Source: Alphaproteobacteria bacterium (GTDB taxonomy: Bacteria; Pseudomonadota; Alphaproteobacteria; UBA6615). From it: DNA of 44,114 bases. Position numbers and translations under genes: made by a program. The notes below the pieces were generated by a model. It searched no databases. It was not told the DNA's origin and saw nothing but the letters and a program-made list of their open reading frames with translations. Where the stretch lies: positions 1 to 44,114 of the forward strand of contig PBMH01000050.1 in the NCBI GenBank assembly GCA_002722515.1. Reading direction: 5' to 3'. Positions 15,990 to 23,710 of the stretch are shown here, in pieces. How positions within the stretch are numbered: the stretch's first letter is position 1; each line of letters opens with the position of its first letter.

Positions 15990-16874
15990 TTAACTCTTTT
16001 CCATGGGTAGGCTCTCATCCTTGCCCCATTCCTGCATCGATGCGTCGTAAAGCGCCACGTCCTCGTAGCCAATCGCCTTTTGGGCAAAAAAGCCGAGGGT
16101 CGCAGATATACCGCCGCCGCAATAGTTGACGACCTTTTTGTCAGGTGTGGCGCCGGCGCTGGTGAACAATTCTAGCAACGCCCCGGCATCCGAGAAGATC
16201 CCGGTTTCCATGTCGCATACCTCAGCATAAGGCGCGTTAGTGCTATTCATGATTCGGCCCGGGCGGCCGAAAACAAGGCCGCCGGTGCCATGGAACTGCT
16301 CGGCCGACAGCGCGTTGACCAAGGCGACACCGGGGTCGTCGAGTACTGCGCGCACGTCATCTTTGTTGCAGATCACCCCACGCCGTGGTCGAGCGGTGAA
16401 GGTTGCTGCGGGGATTGTTTCCGCGCCTTTGGATACACGGCGGCCGCTCGCGATCCAGGCGCGATAGCCCCCGTTGAGCACCATGCCGCCGCTGAAACCC
16501 ATGGCGTAGAGGGACCACCAGGCGCGGGTCGCCCAGAAGGGCTGGGTTCGGCTATAGAAGACCACCCGCGTGTTGTCACCGATACCCAGCGCGCCGGCAA
16601 GTGCCGCGAATTCGTCGGGCTCTGGCAGCATGAATCGGTGTTCATGGGGGGTAACCGACAGATCGTCCTGGCAGTTGATATAACCCGCGCCGGGAATATG
16701 CCCGTCTGCCCAGCCGCTCCGGTCACCCTCTACCCGGTATTCCAACTTTGGATCTGGTATCAGCAAGGTGGTTGTGTCGAATACACGGAGATCTGGATCG
16801 TCGAGATGCGCCGCCAGCCAGTCAGCGTCGACCAGAAGGTCCGGATTCATGTTGGGGTAGTTAATGTCTGCCAT
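15990..16874 (-). CDS. Two-domain sulfurtransferase (rhodanese / 3-mercaptopyruvate sulfurtransferase type)
   Basis: A 294-residue tandem-rhodanese protein. The start was placed at MADINYPNMNPDLLVDADWL because AAGGAG precedes it; the frame extends 45 codons upstream without homology. The inactive N-terminal domain runs to about residue 150 (LRVFDTTTLLI, WADGHIPGAGYIN). The C-terminal domain carries the persulfide cysteine C252 in VVNYCGGGISATLGFF. The CGGGISA loop differs from the rhodanese CRKGVTA and is closer to the CGSGVTA of mercaptopyruvate sulfurtransferases. It transfers sulfane sulfur from thiosulfate or 3-mercaptopyruvate to thiols or cyanide. It heads the five-gene minus-strand row that ends with the TauE-like exporter. 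Confidence 0.87.
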   Translation of the reverse strand: MADINYPNMNPDLLVDADWLAAHLDDPDLRVFDTTTLLIPDPKLEYRVEGDRSGWADGHIPGAGYINCQDDLSVTPHEHRFMLPEPDEFAALAGALGIGDNTRVVFYSRTQPFWATRAWWSLYAMGFSGGMVLNGGYRAWIASGRRVSKGAETIPAATFTARPRRGVICNKDDVRAVLDDPGVALVNALSAEQFHGTGGLVFGRPGRIMNSTNAPYAEVCDMETGIFSDAGALLELFTSAGATPDKKVVNYCGGGISATLGFFAQKAIGYEDVALYDASMQEWGKDESLPMEKS

Positions 16875-17009
16875 CGCTCGCCTGTCTCCTTCAAAACACC
16901 TCGATACTGGATGATCGCCACCGCAGGTCAAGCGGTCGCGCGGGTGCTCACGATGTAATACAGTCTTTCGGGAAGGAAATTCATTGGCATAATATTTCGG
17001 GGTAACCAA

Positions 17010-17762
17010 ATGGCGGGGCTTCTGGCTGGAAAAGTGGTGGCGATTACGGGTGCTGAATCGGGGCTCGGGCGCGCGATGGCGTTGCGCGCGGCAAGAGACG
17101 GGGCACGGATTGCAGTTGGCGGGCTCAATGAAGCGGGGCTCGAGGAGACCGTAGCGTCAATGTCGAACCTCGAGGGTGGCGGCATTGCAATTCCGACCGA
17201 TGTGACGGACCCGGACCAGGTGGCGGCGTTTATCGACGGTGCGGTCACAAAATTTGGGCGGTTCGACGCAGTGATTGCCAATGCCGGCGCTTTCGTCGAC
17301 TGGACCGATTTCCAAGACTGGGACCACGCTGACTGGCACCGGGTCCTCGGTGTCAACCTGACGGGGGTGTTTATGACCCTGCAGGCTGCGGCGCGTGTAC
17401 TTATTTCCCAAGGTGAAGGAGGGTCGCTTCTGGCGACAGGCTCATCCACCGCGCTACGCCCGGGGCCCAAACTTATCCCGTATGTTGCGAGCAAGGGCGG
17501 CGTACACCAAATGATGCGTGCACTGGCTGTGGAACTTGCCCCGCACAGGATTCGCGTTAACACTGTCGTGCCGGGCATGGCGCGCACACCGCCGGTTGAG
17601 GGCGTAGATGGATACATCGAGGCCGGTTTGAGGGCGGTTCCCATGGGTGAGATCGTCGAGCCTGAGGAAGTCGCCGCGCTTGTGGCGTTCGCCTTATCTG
17701 ACGAGGCACCGCATATGACCGGTACACTGTTGAAAGTCGATGCGGGCCGCACATCGGCTTAG
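17010..17762 (+). CDS. Short-chain dehydrogenase/reductase (SDR)
   Basis: A 250-residue classical SDR. It has the cofactor glycine motif TGAESGLG (13-20), NAG at 91-93, a serine at 145-146, and Y158-x3-K162 (YVASK), so the catalytic set is complete. VNTVVPGMARTPP is the usual substrate-loop region. It probably oxidises a secondary alcohol or reduces a ketone with NAD(P). It is the first gene of a four-gene plus-strand block (SDR, quinone oxidoreductase, acyl-CoA synthetase, hydroxyisobutyrate-dehydrogenase-like) and is divergent from the sulfurtransferase. The substrate is unknown. Confidence 0.88.
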   Translation: MAGLLAGKVVAITGAESGLGRAMALRAARDGARIAVGGLNEAGLEETVASMSNLEGGGIAIPTDVTDPDQVAAFIDGAVTKFGRFDAVIANAGAFVDWTDFQDWDHADWHRVLGVNLTGVFMTLQAAARVLISQGEGGSLLATGSSTALRPGPKLIPYVASKGGVHQMMRALAVELAPHRIRVNTVVPGMARTPPVEGVDGYIEAGLRAVPMGEIVEPEEVAALVAFALSDEAPHMTGTLLKVDAGRTSA

Positions 17763-17794
17763 CTTGTTTGCGAGAACAATCAAGAGGAAGCTTC

Positions 17795-18772
17795 ATGGAA
17801 ATCAAATCGATCCAGATCGAGAAGACCGGTGGTCCGTCGGTCATGAAATGGAAGACCATCACCTTATCAAAACCCCGGAAGGGAGAGGTTTCGGTCCGGC
17901 ACACCGCCATAGGGTTCAACTTCATCGACATCAACCACCGCACGGGCCGCTATCCGCTTGATCTGCCAACCGGTATTGGCTCCGAGGCGGCTGGTGTGAT
18001 CGAGGCGGTCGGCCGTGGGGTCAGAGACCTGAAGGTTGGCCAGCGGGTCGTCTATATCGGCGCCGTCGGCACCTATTCCGAGGCGCAGAACGTCCCGGCC
18101 GCGATTTGCGTGCCGATTCCGCGCGACATCTCTGACGAGATCGCTGCGGCTACCCATCTCAAGGGCATGACTACAGAGATGCTGGTCGAGAGGGTTGGCG
18201 AAGTGAAGAAAGGTGACATCGTCCTGATGCACTCCGCCGCTGGCGGCGTCGGGCTACTTCTCTGCCAGTGGGCTAAGGCCCGCGGTGGGATTGTGATTGG
18301 CACGGCTTCGTCAACCGTTAAGTGCAAGGAGATCATCCGCGCGGGCGCAAGGCACGCCATCGACACGTCTAAAAAGGACGTGGCCAAGGAAGTCGCCAAA
18401 ATCACCAAGGGGCAGGGCGTGGGTGTTGTCTTTGATCCGGTCGGCAAGGATACCTACGAGACGTCTCTGGCCTGCCTCAAGGATCGTGGTCTGCTCGCCA
18501 GTTTCGGCGGAGCGTCGGGACCGGTGCCGGATGTTAATCTGAACGAGTTGCGCTACATGGCGCGGGCTTGGAAGCTGACCCGTGCCTCGCTATTCAACTA
18601 CACGGCCAGTCGCGAGGACCTTCTGTACAGTTCGAAACGGGTCTTTTCGATGATCCGCACGGGCAAAGTGAAGGTAAAGGTCGGGCAGCGCTATCCGCTG
18701 AAAGATGCAGCGAAGCTGCACAGGGATGTAGAATCCCGTAAGTTAAGTGGGATTAGCATGCTGGCCCCCTAA
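17795..18772 (+). CDS. Zinc-independent quinone oxidoreductase (MDR superfamily)
   Basis: A 325-residue medium-chain reductase of the QorA / zeta-crystallin type. MEIKSIQIEKTGGPSVMKW is the canonical N-terminus, and AAGAGGAAG precedes this ATG, so the nine-codon upstream extension was dropped. FNFIDINHRTGRYP and GIGSEAAGVIEAVG match the quinone oxidoreductase signature. The NADPH fold contains HSAAGGVGLLLCQWAK near residues 145-160. Structural zinc cysteines are absent, as usual in this branch. It transfers hydride from NADPH to quinones or alpha,beta-unsaturated ketones. Its stop codon lies in the loop of a strong hairpin before the next gene. Confidence 0.9.
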   Translation: MEIKSIQIEKTGGPSVMKWKTITLSKPRKGEVSVRHTAIGFNFIDINHRTGRYPLDLPTGIGSEAAGVIEAVGRGVRDLKVGQRVVYIGAVGTYSEAQNVPAAICVPIPRDISDEIAAATHLKGMTTEMLVERVGEVKKGDIVLMHSAAGGVGLLLCQWAKARGGIVIGTASSTVKCKEIIRAGARHAIDTSKKDVAKEVAKITKGQGVGVVFDPVGKDTYETSLACLKDRGLLASFGGASGPVPDVNLNELRYMARAWKLTRASLFNYTASREDLLYSSKRVFSMIRTGKVKVKVGQRYPLKDAAKLHRDVESRKLSGISMLAP

Positions 18773-18781
18773 GGGCCAGTA
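18759..18781 (+). other. Intercistronic hairpin with the stop codon in its loop
   Basis: CTGGCCC-CCTAA-GGGCCAG forms a perfect 7-bp stem, extendable by a G-T and a T-A pair. The TAA of the quinone oxidoreductase is in the 5-nt loop. There is no T-run afterwards, so it is not a standard terminator. It could protect the upstream mRNA or tune expression of the following acyl-CoA synthetase. Confidence 0.6.
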
Positions 18782-18805
18782 ACGAACCGGCTGGGGGAAG
18801 ACACC

Positions 18806-20362
18806 ATGCGCGTGATCGATTTCTTCGACCGCGGGGCGCTGCTCCAACCAGACCGTGCCTTCATGATCGCCGAGGACGGTGCGGTTACGACCTACCGTGA
18901 CGCGTTCGAACTTTCGCACAGTACGGCGCTGGCCATGATCGCGGCCGGCTTCGGCTACCGGAAGCATGCGGCTATCTATAGCCCGAATGCGCCGGGTGCC
19001 TTCGACGCTCTGCTCGGAATCTATAGAACGGGCGGAGCCTGGGTGCCGATCAACGCCCGTAACGCAGTAGCCGAAAACGCCTATATTCTTAATAATAATG
19101 ATACAGAATTTTTGTTTTATCATAGTGAGTTCGAGGATAGTATTAAGGTAATACAGGAAGAGTGCCCGGGTATCAGGAATTATGTCTGTCTCGATCGTAC
19201 GGGTTCAGATGCGCCGTCCTTCGCGGCATTTGTCGCGAACCAAAGCGGGCGTGCACCGGACTTCCCGGACGCACCTGAGGACATCTGCGGTATTTTTCCG
19301 TCGGGCGGCACGACCGGTCGACCTAAGGGTATTGTTTGGACAAATCAGCTGTTCGAGACCATGGTCGCTGCGATGGGGGCACATATGCCTCCGAAGAAGC
19401 GGCCTGTGCATCTCTGCGCGGCGCCAATGACTCACGCGGCGGGGGTGGTCGCTTTGTCGCTTATGGCGCATGGCGCAACGAACATCATCATGAACGGTGT
19501 GCAGTTGCCCCAGGTTATGGAGAGTATCGAGAAACATGGCGTCACTAACCTATTTCTGCCCCCAACCGCGATCTACGTCATGCTGGCTCATCCCGACGTA
19601 CGCAAATACGATTATTCGTCCCTCGAGTATTTCGTCTATGCGGCCGCTCCGATGTCTGTGGAGAAGCTCAAGGAGGCAATCGACGTGTTTGGCCCCATTA
19701 TGGCCCAGTGCTATGGCCAGGCCGAAGCTCCGATGATCTGCACCTATCTGACTCCGGAACAGCACACGGAGGCGATTGCAACGAACAAGGTTCACAGACT
19801 TGCGAGCTGCGGCCAGCCTTGCCTGTTAACGCCGGTCGAGATCATGGATGACGATGAAAATATATTGGGGCCCGGCGAGCGCGGCGAGATTGTGGTGCGT
19901 GGTTCGCTGGTTATGGCCGGCTACTACAAGAATAAGGATGCGACTGATGAGGTCTCCACCTCCAAAGGGTGGCACCGCACCGGCGATATCGGTCTAAAGG
20001 ACGAGGATGGCTTCATCTATATCGTTGACCGAAAGAAGGACATGATCATCTCGGGGGGGTTCAATGTGTATCCCTCGGAGATCGAGCAGGTGGTCTGGGG
20101 TCATAAGGCCGTACAGGATTGCGCCGTGATCGGCGTGCCTGACGAAAAATGGGGCGAGGCGGTGAAGGCCATCGTCGAACTCAAGCCCGGCCAAAGTGTG
20201 ACTGAGGACGAGATTATCGCACTGTGCAAGGAGGTGGTGGGCAGCGTAAAGGCTCCCAAGACCGTCGAGTTCTGGAACGAGCTACCCCGATCGCCGGTAG
20301 GTAAGGTCCGCAAGAAGGACATGCGTGAAAAATTCTGGGAGGGCCAGGACCGCGCTGTTTAG
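18806..20362 (+). CDS. AMP-forming acyl-CoA synthetase / ligase
   Basis: A 518-residue ANL-superfamily adenylating enzyme. The P-loop is FPSGGTTGRPKG; the A5 motif reads CYGQAEAP, with Ala where Thr is usual (YGxTE); A7 is GWHRTGDIG; the hinge is DRKKDMIISGGFNVYPSEIE; and the A10 lysine is in PVGKVRKKDM. All catalytic steps are therefore supported. It activates a carboxylic acid to its CoA thioester with ATP. Substrate type (fatty, aromatic or short acid) is not readable. A GGGGGAAG lies before the ATG. Codons around residues 92-119 are strikingly AT-rich against the rest of the gene. The stop TAG abuts the next gene. Confidence 0.9.
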   Translation: MRVIDFFDRGALLQPDRAFMIAEDGAVTTYRDAFELSHSTALAMIAAGFGYRKHAAIYSPNAPGAFDALLGIYRTGGAWVPINARNAVAENAYILNNNDTEFLFYHSEFEDSIKVIQEECPGIRNYVCLDRTGSDAPSFAAFVANQSGRAPDFPDAPEDICGIFPSGGTTGRPKGIVWTNQLFETMVAAMGAHMPPKKRPVHLCAAPMTHAAGVVALSLMAHGATNIIMNGVQLPQVMESIEKHGVTNLFLPPTAIYVMLAHPDVRKYDYSSLEYFVYAAAPMSVEKLKEAIDVFGPIMAQCYGQAEAPMICTYLTPEQHTEAIATNKVHRLASCGQPCLLTPVEIMDDDENILGPGERGEIVVRGSLVMAGYYKNKDATDEVSTSKGWHRTGDIGLKDEDGFIYIVDRKKDMIISGGFNVYPSEIEQVVWGHKAVQDCAVIGVPDEKWGEAVKAIVELKPGQSVTEDEIIALCKEVVGSVKAPKTVEFWNELPRSPVGKVRKKDMREKFWEGQDRAV

Positions 20363-20379
20363 TGCGCCTGCGGAAAACC

Positions 20380-21261
20380 ATGAACGCACGCATCGGTATC
20401 CTGGGCTTGGGAGAAATTGGCGGTACCGCCGCTCGGCTTCTGCTATCTGAAGAGTACGCGGTATCGGCCGTCGACCGCCCAAACGCGACTTGGTTGGTTG
20501 GGGCAGGGGGCACGCTGGTTCATGATGCCGCGTCGCTCGCTGGCACCTGCGATATCGTCATTTCCGCGCTTTCTAGTGAGGGGGCGGTCGAGGAGGCGGT
20601 ATTCGGCCCGGACGGGCTCGTGGCAGGTGCCCACAGTGCTCTGACGGTGGCCGACATGGGGACCTTCGCGATCGCGCTTAAGGAACGGGTCCGCGACGCG
20701 TTGCAAAAGAATGGAGCAGTTGCCCTTGATACGCCGATCAGCGGCACAGCCCAGGCGATGGAGACGGGCCGTGCCGTGATCATGCTGAGTGGCGACGAAG
20801 TAGCTTGCGAGACCGTGCGCACGGTCCTTGGGATTCTAGCGCCGAACACGCCCTATGTCGGCCCCTTTGGTCACGGGATGAAGCTCAAGTTTGTTCTTAA
20901 CGCGCTGGTGACGAACCATGTGCTCGTTGCAGCCGAGGCCCTGAATATGGGGATTGCGTCCGGGTTAGACCCGCAGCAGATCATTGACGTGGTCAAGCCT
21001 AGCGTTGCCACGTCGACCCAGTTTGAGTTGCGCGGCCCTTTGATAGCCGAACGCAAATGGGACGACCCGACGGCGCCCGCACGGTTAGTGCACAAAGACA
21101 CACGATACATTGTCGAACATGCCGAGGCGCTCGGTGTGCCTGCTCCCGTTTCGACCATCACCCGTGATCTTTATGAGCGTGTCGCGGAGATGGGCCTACT
21201 CGAGAAGGAGTTGTCGATAATTTTCGAGGCGCTTGCCGCCAACAATACCTTGGGTAAGTGA
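20380..21261 (+). CDS. 3-hydroxyisobutyrate dehydrogenase-family NAD(P) oxidoreductase
   Basis: A 293-residue beta-hydroxyacid dehydrogenase. The Rossmann motif GLGEIG is at 7-12. Then come DTPISGTAQAMETGRAVIMLSG (the family DxPxSGxxxxAxxG signature) and GHGMKLKFVLNAL, with the catalytic lysine region. Members oxidise 3-hydroxyisobutyrate, tartronate semialdehyde or similar acids. A GTG 18 bp upstream overlapping the previous stop is possible, but the ATG gives the expected N-terminus MNARIGILGLG. It is the last gene of the block and ends 4 bp from the convergent MFS gene. The substrate is not assigned. Confidence 0.86.
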   Translation: MNARIGILGLGEIGGTAARLLLSEEYAVSAVDRPNATWLVGAGGTLVHDAASLAGTCDIVISALSSEGAVEEAVFGPDGLVAGAHSALTVADMGTFAIALKERVRDALQKNGAVALDTPISGTAQAMETGRAVIMLSGDEVACETVRTVLGILAPNTPYVGPFGHGMKLKFVLNALVTNHVLVAAEALNMGIASGLDPQQIIDVVKPSVATSTQFELRGPLIAERKWDDPTAPARLVHKDTRYIVEHAEALGVPAPVSTITRDLYERVAEMGLLEKELSIIFEALAANNTLGK

Positions 21262-21265
21262 ACGA

Positions 21266-22468
21266 TCAGTGGGTCTGAACTGCGCGGAGATGGTGCATCG
21301 TGCGCAGGAATGAGAACACACTCGTCAGAACTAGGAGGCCGATCCCTGCATAGGCAACCTCGAACGATACGGATGCGACGATGCCCCCGAAGATGGCAGG
21401 GCCAAGCACGATGGCGCCGAAGATGATAAAGCCGACCGCGCCCGTGGTGCGGCTGACCTCGCCACCGGGTGCGCGTCGCGCCGCCTCCGCCAGATAAACC
21501 CCATTCCATCCCGCAGCACCGGCACCGAAAATCACGCCGACGCCATAGATAAGGCTGAGAGGCCAAGAGGATGTGAGTGAGGCTGTTAGGAAAGCGGCAG
21601 CAGATGCCAGAACCGCGAGAAGTAACAGCATGAGGGTTGGAGAAAACCAGCGTGATGCGATCGCCCCGAAGATGATGCGCCCGATTCCGCCGCTGGCCTG
21701 AGCTATCGCGAGGACAGCGCCAGCGGTCAATACCGACAGTCCAATATCCTCCTGCAGGTAGAGCACGATGAAGGTTGTCAGCGCATACTGAGCGATCACG
21801 AGGGGAACGCAGCCCGCCAGCAACCAACGGAGGATCGGGCTGTTCAGCACTAGCCGCACGGGGCCGATCAGTTCTAGCTTTACCCGGATTGTCGGATCGG
21901 CATACTGCTGGTATCCGCTTGACCAGATTTCTGTGACTATTACCGTGACCAAACAGGCCATGGCCACCACGAGCATTGCGGTTTGCCAATCCCAAAATAG
22001 CATAAGGGGCGGGGCGAGGAAGCCAGCCATTGCACCGCCTATGGGGACGCCGGTTTGTTTAATAGAAAAAACAAGCGGCTGGAGGTGGCGTGGCGTTGTC
22101 TTTGATAGAATATGTGAACTTGCCGGGGTGGCGGGCCCGAGCCCAGCCCCAATTAGTGCGCTTCCAAGCGCGACGAGACCGAGGCTTCCTGTTGCGATAC
22201 ATGCGCTGCCAACCGCGCAGAGTAAAACCATCATTTGTGATGCGCGCATCGGATTGAATCGGGTGGATAATCCAGCGCACATCATTGAGCTGAACATTGC
22301 GGCTGTGAATAGAATTGTCGGCTGTAACCCAATCCATGCGGGATCTAGACCCATCTCGGTAAGCGCTTGCTTGGCTAAAACCGGGGGAGCGAAGACTGCC
22401 CAAGAGATCATCGCCTGAATAAGCGTGAGCAGGACTGTAGGGCCGATGTAGCCGGCGCTCTCACGCAT
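21266..22468 (-). CDS. Major facilitator superfamily transporter
   Basis: A 400-residue polytopic membrane protein with about 12 hydrophobic segments in two halves and a charged central loop (YQQYADPTIRVKLELIGPVR). The first half includes ALIGAGLGPATPASSHILSK, the motif C-like helix, and IKQTGVPIGGAMAGF; GRIIFGAIASRW is the second-half motif A-like loop. The pattern is that of organic-acid or unknown-substrate MFS porters. It follows an SDR gene by 20 bp on the same strand, so the two likely share a promoter upstream of the SDR. No substrate can be deduced. Confidence 0.88.
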   Translation of the reverse strand: MRESAGYIGPTVLLTLIQAMISWAVFAPPVLAKQALTEMGLDPAWIGLQPTILFTAAMFSSMMCAGLSTRFNPMRASQMMVLLCAVGSACIATGSLGLVALGSALIGAGLGPATPASSHILSKTTPRHLQPLVFSIKQTGVPIGGAMAGFLAPPLMLFWDWQTAMLVVAMACLVTVIVTEIWSSGYQQYADPTIRVKLELIGPVRLVLNSPILRWLLAGCVPLVIAQYALTTFIVLYLQEDIGLSVLTAGAVLAIAQASGGIGRIIFGAIASRWFSPTLMLLLLAVLASAAAFLTASLTSSWPLSLIYGVGVIFGAGAAGWNGVYLAEAARRAPGGEVSRTTGAVGFIIFGAIVLGPAIFGGIVASVSFEVAYAGIGLLVLTSVFSFLRTMHHLRAVQTH

Positions 22469-22488
22469 GAGCTGGCTTTCTGTCCTGT

Positions 22489-23355
22489 CTAATAACTGGG
22501 CATGGAGTACAGAAGGACCCCAGCCTGGGCGCCTATCCGGTCAGCTTCCGATTTGGCCGGCTGTGTAGGGTCCCAAGGCTTCGCATCATAGCGCATGCCG
22601 CTGATTTCGTTAGTGGCGTCTGACATTAGCCAAACTATTGGCGCTTTCATCAAATCGGCTTCAATGAGAACCGGATTGTCGAGAGTTTTATCACGTTCCT
22701 TCATTTCGTCGGACATGCCCGGGGTTGATGCGCCGGCGCCAGGGTTCAGAATATTAACGGTGACACCTGTCCCCACGAGATCCTTATGCCAAATCTCCGT
22801 TGCGCATTCCAGTGCGGCCTTGGATGGCCCGTATGGGGAGGAGCCCTGCTTGGTCATGGTCCGATACATAGTCGTTACGTTAATAATTCGGCCCCAGCCT
22901 TGGTCGATCATTAACGGGGCAACCCGGCGGGCCAGCTTGTCGCCACCCACGAAGTTCGCGTCCATCACATTTTGTATGACTTCGTCGCTGGCCTCATGGA
23001 ATTTTGGCATCTCACCGGTTGCGCGCCACTCGGGACGTTTGTGTCCATCTGGCCAAATATAGGTAAAAGTCAGGCCCGCATTGTTCACCAAGCCGTTAAC
23101 TCCCCCGAAGGTTTCAATGGTCTCGGAGACGATCCGGTCGCAATCCTTTGATTTGCGGATGTCCGCTGTTATGCAGTGTATTTTACCGCTGTAATCCGCA
23201 CATCTCGCCTTGAGGTCCGGAAAGTCATCATCGATATGTGCTGCGGCGGTGACATTTGCGCCAGCCTCGGTTAGCGCCTCGGTCATCGCGCGACCGAGGC
23301 CGCGACCGGCGCCTGTAACAATTACGTTGCGGCCCTGCAAAATGTGTTTAGCCAT
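22489..23355 (-). CDS. Short-chain dehydrogenase/reductase with Thr at the catalytic-serine position
   Basis: A 288-residue SDR with TGAGRGLG (14-21), NNAG (91-94) and Y175-x3-K179 (YGPSK). Thirteen residues before the tyrosine, where Ser is the rule, the protein reads VTTMY (T161-T162), so the active-site hydroxyl is supplied by Thr. After NNAG there is an insertion of about 20 residues (TYIWPDGHKRPEWRATGEM), and the C-terminus is extended to about 50 residues after the substrate loop. It is the first gene of the SDR-MFS unit and divergent from the Liv operon. It may act on the solute carried by the MFS porter, but this is a guess. Confidence 0.87.
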   Translation of the reverse strand: MAKHILQGRNVIVTGAGRGLGRAMTEALTEAGANVTAAAHIDDDFPDLKARCADYSGKIHCITADIRKSKDCDRIVSETIETFGGVNGLVNNAGLTFTYIWPDGHKRPEWRATGEMPKFHEASDEVIQNVMDANFVGGDKLARRVAPLMIDQGWGRIINVTTMYRTMTKQGSSPYGPSKAALECATEIWHKDLVGTGVTVNILNPGAGASTPGMSDEMKERDKTLDNPVLIEADLMKAPIVWLMSDATNEISGMRYDAKPWDPTQPAKSEADRIGAQAGVLLYSMPSY

Positions 23356-23710
23356 TATTTACCCCAAAAGAATTTATACCCACACACCCTTGTTCAGTGT
23401 ATCGCCAAGCTATTTAGGCATAGGGCTCTGTGCAATGGGGATATGGCAGGTTTTTGTGCTTTGAAGGGATTCTTCGGTTTCGAGAAGTTGACTCGACATT
23501 TATTCATTTTGTTATAGGCTTTTTGTGAATTTTTATTCAAACTGGATTAATGGGCTTATTAACAATTAAAAAAATTCCTCAATAGGTAATGCATTTAGGG
23601 ACGCTAAATGGGCCAAGAAGGATTAGGGTAAAACCTAAAGAATAAACAATAAGCCCTTAATAAAAAACGTTAAAGTGCACTTATAGAAACGTAAAAATAG
23701 GGAGGTGCAA
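23356..23710. promoter_or_regulatory. 355-bp AT-rich divergent intergenic region
   Basis: No gene is seen here. On the plus strand, TTGACT at 23488-23493 with TATAGG at 23513-23518 (19-bp spacing) is a weak promoter candidate for the Liv operon; it would start RNA near 23525. The downstream part holds the folded leader candidate described separately, then the perfect 10-bp palindrome AAGTGCACTT at 23673-23682 and the GGGAGG ribosome-binding site at 23700-23705. Confidence 0.4.
23546..23661 (+). promoter_or_regulatory. Candidate structured 5' leader RNA of the Liv operon
   Basis: A closing stem pairs 23546-23560 with 23648-23661: 9 bp (GGGCTTATT/AATAAGCCC), one bulged T, then 5 bp. Inside are three local hairpins. 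The first is ATTCCT-CAAT-AGG(T)AAT at 23574-23590. The second is CATTTAG-GGACG-CTAAATG at 23592-23610, with a perfect 7-bp stem. The third is TTAGG-GTAAAA-CCTAA at 23623-23638. The result is a cloverleaf-like multi-branch fold ending about 50 nt before the start codon. CCTC at 23577-23580 could pair with GAGG of the ribosome-binding site. I know no riboswitch class with this layout, and AT-rich DNA can give chance stems. Confidence 0.4.
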
